IMG/VR virus record: IMGVR_UViG_3300008050_000280
Span: 1-25,539 of that record
Length of the DNA: 25,539 nt
Source of the DNA: a virus
Reading direction: 5' to 3' (one strand)
Part shown: positions 22,390-25,539 of the stretch, one piece after another
Layout: each line of letters starts with the position of its first letter
Numbering within the stretch: the first letter of the stretch is position 1
The notes under the pieces: model-generated
The model's input: only the letters and a program-made list of their open reading frames with translations
The model's database searches: none
Told to the model about the DNA's origin: nothing
Made by a program: the position numbers and the translations under genes

Positions 22390-23364
22390 ATGCATGAAAA
22401 TAAGAGAATAGTAATTATTGATCAACTAAATCTTTTTTTTCGTAACTACATTGTCAATCCTAGTTTATCGGTTAATGGTAACCCTATTGGGGCGCTAAAG
22501 GGATGTTTCCAAAGCATTCAAAAAATCGTAAGAGAATCTAAACCAGATATGATTGTGGTTTGTTGGGATGGGGAGGGAGGTTCGAAGAAAAGAAAGCTTT
22601 TAAAGAAAGATTACAAGGCCGGCCGCAAGCCAATCAGGCTAAATCGAGACATCCGTAATATGTCGGAACAGCAGGAAGTCGAAAACAAGATATGGCAGCA
22701 GACGCGGCTAATAGACTACTTCAACCAAACGCCGATTGTTCAGTTTATGTTTCCAGGCACCGAGGCAGATGACATTATCGCATATCTGACACAATTAAAA
22801 GAACTATCAAGCTGTCAAAAGCTGATAGTATCGAGCGATAAGGATTTCTACCAACTGTTGGATATGGAGACAGTGTTATATAGGCCGGTGCAGAAACAAA
22901 TCTTGAACCAGAAAGCCATCGTCGATCAGTTTGATATCCATCCAACAAATTTTGCTCTTGCCCGGGCTATGGTTGGTGACAAATCAGATAACATCGATGG
23001 TTTAGACGGGGTGGGGCTGAAAACAGTTTCGAAACGTTTTCCATTCCTTAGGAGTCATGAATCGGCAACACTTGAAAATTTATACGATTATTGCACCGAG
23101 ATGTTATCTGAGTCCAAAGCGAAAGTGTATGAAAAGGTTCTTGAAAATAGAAGTCTGGTCGCAAGAAACTATCAATTGATGCAGCTATACTCACCAATTT
23201 TAAATATAGGCGCCAAAAAGACAATTCGTGAAACCATGAGAAACCCAGATTTCTGTTTTAACAAGACCGGTCTAATAAAAATGATGATGCAGGACGGTTT
23301 TGGTGAAATCAATTTTCTAGAACTTTTTCAGCATTTCAATAAAATCTCCGTAGACAATCAATAG
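22390..23364 (+). CDS. 5'-3' exonuclease / RNase H of the FEN family, 324 aa
   Basis: An upstream ATG at 22348 overlaps the previous gene by 35 bases. The ATG at 22390, after GAGGTAAGG, is preferred. Conserved acidic metal ligands of the FEN family are visible: IIDQLN (D11), VCWDGE (D60), TEADDII (E125, D127, D128) and SSDKDF (D150, D152). The helix-hairpin region is GDKSDNIDGLDGVGLKTV (196-213). This is the T4 RNase H / Pol I N-terminal type enzyme that removes RNA primers and flaps. The family A polymerase upstream lacks this domain, so the two activities are on separate proteins here. Confidence 0.92.
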   Translation: MHENKRIVIIDQLNLFFRNYIVNPSLSVNGNPIGALKGCFQSIQKIVRESKPDMIVVCWDGEGGSKKRKLLKKDYKAGRKPIRLNRDIRNMSEQQEVENKIWQQTRLIDYFNQTPIVQFMFPGTEADDIIAYLTQLKELSSCQKLIVSSDKDFYQLLDMETVLYRPVQKQILNQKAIVDQFDIHPTNFALARAMVGDKSDNIDGLDGVGLKTVSKRFPFLRSHESATLENLYDYCTEMLSESKAKVYEKVLENRSLVARNYQLMQLYSPILNIGAKKTIRETMRNPDFCFNKTGLIKMMMQDGFGEINFLELFQHFNKISVDNQ

Positions 23365-23397
23365 ATCGTAACTAAAATATTATTATTGGAGAATAAT

Positions 23398-24777
23398 ATG
23401 ACTAAAGAGATAGACTTCTCAAGATATGGGAAGCAATTTCAGGAATCTCTTGCACAGATGATCCTGGAGGACAGGCCATTCGCAGACCAAATCGAGGAGG
23501 TCATAGATACGCGATTCTTCGAATTGAATTATCTTCGCGTGTTTGTATCAAAAATCTATGAATATCGCAGAAAATATAATGTGCACCCTACAAAGAAGAT
23601 CCTAGCATCCATATTAAGGACCAACTTAGAAAACTTTAATGATGGGGTACAAAAACAAGTAAGAGATTACTTTGCGCGCATTTGTATTAAAGATGTAGAA
23701 GATGGCCAGTATATCAGGGACACGAGTCTAGACTTCTGTAAAAAGCAAAAGCTTAAAGAAGCACTGATGAGAACAGTAGATCTCGTTCAGAGTTCATCTT
23801 ACGACGAGGTACGCAAGGTTATCGACGACGCCTTAAAATTAGGCACTGATAATAACTTTGGTCATGACTTTCTTAAAGATTTTGAATTAAGATATGAAGT
23901 AAAAGCTCGTGATCCGATATCGACCGGCTGGGAAAAGATTGATGCGCTCACAAAAAAAGGCCTAGGCATCGGCGAACTTGGTGTGGTGATCGCTCCTACC
24001 GGCGCCGGCAAGTCCATGGTCTTGGCTCACTTAGGGGCCCATGCCATCAAGGCAGGCAGAAATGTTGTACATTATACACTAGAGCTGTCCGAGTCTGTCA
24101 CCGGCCAAAGATATGACAGCTGTATTAGTAAAATACCGTTGAACTCTCTTTTCCATCAAAAATCGGAGGTGCTAGAGGCAATTAGTGATTTGGGGGGGTC
24201 TCTGATCATCAAGGAGTATCCGACTAAAACTGCATCGACTAACACAATACGAACTCACCTGGAAAAACTAAAAAAAAGAAATCACAAAGTTGACATGATT
24301 CTAGTAGATTACGCGGATCTGCTCAAGTCGGTAACAAATTTTAAAGAGAAACGTAATGAATTAGAATCTATTTATGAAAACTTGCGAGCAATTGCTCAGG
24401 AGTATAAATGCCCTATTTGGACTGCATCTCAGACAAATAGGACAGGCTTAAACGCAGAAGTTGTAACTATGGAATCTATTTCGGAAGCCTTCAATAAATG
24501 TTTTGTTGCTGATTTTATTTGCTCTGTTTCTAGGACGATTAGGGATAAAAATGCCAACACGGGACGTCTCTTCATAGCTAAAAATAGGAATGGTCCAGAC
24601 GGGCTAGTATTTCCTATTTTTATGGATACCAGTAACGTAACGATTAAGGTGTTAGCTAAAGTAGATACCCCTGTTGTATCGCCGGCGATGAAGCCCGGCG
24701 ACCTGGCCGACGCGTTAAAAGTGAAATATAAGGAATTTAGAAAAGCAAAAATGCAAATGCCGGAGGGGGGATTATAG
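23398..24777 (+). CDS. Replicative DNA helicase (gp41 / DnaB-like), 459 aa
   Basis: A TTG at 23386 would lie on top of the Shine-Dalgarno. The ATG at 23398, six bases after GGAG, is the start. Residues 1-150 form the helical N-terminal domain of T4 gp41-type helicases. Walker A is APTGAGKS (199-206) and Walker B is MILVDYADLL (300-309). The later segment WTASQTNR carries the sensor Gln of RecA-fold helicases, and FIAKNRNGPDG is the usual arginine-bearing motif. T4 gp41 has 475 aa. It would move 5'-3' on the lagging strand and work with a primase not seen in this window. The reductase gene starts immediately after the stop. Confidence 0.92.
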   Translation: MTKEIDFSRYGKQFQESLAQMILEDRPFADQIEEVIDTRFFELNYLRVFVSKIYEYRRKYNVHPTKKILASILRTNLENFNDGVQKQVRDYFARICIKDVEDGQYIRDTSLDFCKKQKLKEALMRTVDLVQSSSYDEVRKVIDDALKLGTDNNFGHDFLKDFELRYEVKARDPISTGWEKIDALTKKGLGIGELGVVIAPTGAGKSMVLAHLGAHAIKAGRNVVHYTLELSESVTGQRYDSCISKIPLNSLFHQKSEVLEAISDLGGSLIIKEYPTKTASTNTIRTHLEKLKKRNHKVDMILVDYADLLKSVTNFKEKRNELESIYENLRAIAQEYKCPIWTASQTNRTGLNAEVVTMESISEAFNKCFVADFICSVSRTIRDKNANTGRLFIAKNRNGPDGLVFPIFMDTSNVTIKVLAKVDTPVVSPAMKPGDLADALKVKYKEFRKAKMQMPEGGL

Positions 24778-25539
24778 ATGGAGCTGCCAAATAGAATTTT
24801 ATCAGATATTACAGTTCACATGAAGTACGCCAGATATCTGCCAAATTTAGAAAGACGCGAAACCTGGCAAGAGCTAGTTACTAGAAATCAAAATATGCAT
24901 ATCAAAAAGTATCCCGATTTAAAGGACGAAATAAAAGAAGCATATAGTTACGTCTATGAAAAAAAAGTTTTACCATCTATGCGATCCATGCAATTCGGCG
25001 GCAAGCCGATTGAAGTGGCACCTAACCGGATATATAACTGTGCTTATATGCCTATCGATCATATCGCTTCTTTTTCTGAGTGCATGTTTCTCCTTCTCGG
25101 CGGCACTGGTGTTGGATTTTCTGTCCAAAGGCATCATGTTGATAAATTACCCGAGATTCAGAAGCCAAATTCGAAAAGAACTCGAAGATTTCTTGTCGGA
25201 GATTCGATCGAAGGGTGGTCCGACGCAATAAAAGTTTTAATTCAGTCCTACTTTAAGGGTGGCTCAAAAATAAAATTTGACTTTTCTGATATCCGTCCGA
25301 AGGGAAGCAGACTAGTTACAAGTGGAGGCAAGGCTCCCGGCCCTCAGCCGCTGAAAGAATGCCTCCTTAAGATTCAAGGCATCCTTATAGAAAAGGATAA
25401 TGGAGACAAGCTTGAACCTATCGAAGTACACGACATTATTTGTTATATTGCTGATGCTGTTCTTGCCGGGGGGATTCGCAGGGCTGCTCTTATTTCGCTT
25501 TTTTCCGCAGAAGATGAAGAGATGCTTGCCGCAAAGACA
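24778..25539 (+). CDS. nrdJ: Class II (adenosylcobalamin-dependent) ribonucleotide reductase, N-terminal part
   Basis: The frame is open from ATG 24778 to the window edge (254 residues). GGAGGGGGG lies just upstream, in the end of the helicase gene. Residues 66-90 (LPSMRSMQFGG ... RIYNCAYMP) hold the first redox cysteine. FLLLGGTGVGFSVQRHHVDK and ADAVLAGGIRRAALISLFS match the monomeric B12-dependent reductase family, which converts ribonucleotides to deoxyribonucleotides without oxygen dependence. The radical-bearing and C-terminal cysteines lie beyond the edge. Class I NrdA is the alternative, but the 'GGTGVGFSVQ' block fits class II better. Many T4-like phages have class I genes instead. 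Confidence 0.8.
   Translation, partial: MELPNRILSDITVHMKYARYLPNLERRETWQELVTRNQNMHIKKYPDLKDEIKEAYSYVYEKKVLPSMRSMQFGGKPIEVAPNRIYNCAYMPIDHIASFSECMFLLLGGTGVGFSVQRHHVDKLPEIQKPNSKRTRRFLVGDSIEGWSDAIKVLIQSYFKGGSKIKFDFSDIRPKGSRLVTSGGKAPGPQPLKECLLKIQGILIEKDNGDKLEPIEVHDIICYIADAVLAGGIRRAALISLFSAEDEEMLAAKT

Noticed and set aside
24956-25231. 91-codon open frame with hydrophobic stretches that looks like a small membrane protein
   Set aside because: It lies fully inside the ribonucleotide reductase gene in another frame and has no ribosome binding site. The reductase frame has clear family motifs across the same bases.

Overview
This window is a 25.5 kb piece of a tailed-phage genome with a contractile tail (T4 superfamily, myovirus type). 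Every supported gene is on the + strand and tightly packed, and no tRNA, insertion sequence, integrase or CRISPR array was seen. The mix of T4-type structural genes, a T4-type UvsX/gp41/gp32-like replisome, a short family A DNA polymerase, a class II (B12-dependent) ribonucleotide reductase and a small 'SGYEIRE' protein resembles uncultured marine T4-like phages. The host cannot be read from the sequence. No stretch longer than 300 bases lacks a gene.

Bases 1-17201 are the virion module. In order they hold: the end of an acidic-tailed protein; three small putative head proteins (138, 129 and 162 aa); neck proteins like gp13 and gp14; a gp15-like tail completion protein; an oversized tail sheath (1144 aa, gp18-like); a tail tube (gp19-like); a gp26-like baseplate chaperone with a small out-of-frame C-terminal partner; a tape measure protein; a possible tube-cap or baseplate protein; a gp53-like wedge protein; and two large unrecognised, probably baseplate, proteins (945 and 443 aa). 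The order neck, tail completion, sheath, tube, gp26, tape measure, baseplate follows T4-like logic. Most longer gaps carry a conserved ACTATTTA motif, twice directly after a rho-independent terminator, which suggests a phage late promoter.

Bases 17213-25539 are the replication and nucleotide module: a compact family A DNA polymerase, a tubulin/FtsZ-like protein coupled to it by an ATGA overlap, a gp32-like single-strand binding protein without cysteines, a 60-aa protein set between two copies of a hairpin-forming repeat, UvsX/RecA, a cytidine/dCMP deaminase-type protein, an unknown 125-aa protein, a 5'-3' exonuclease, a gp41/DnaB-like helicase and the start of a class II ribonucleotide reductase cut by the window edge. 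Together these could supply polymerisation, primer removal, unwinding, strand exchange and dNTP production.

Points deserving most attention are the possible +1/-2 frameshift at a T7 run (9306-9312), the tubulin-like gene coupled to the polymerase, the duplicated 3' hairpin element around the 60-aa gene, the ACTATTTA motif, and several inverted repeats that overlap Shine-Dalgarno sequences of virion genes.
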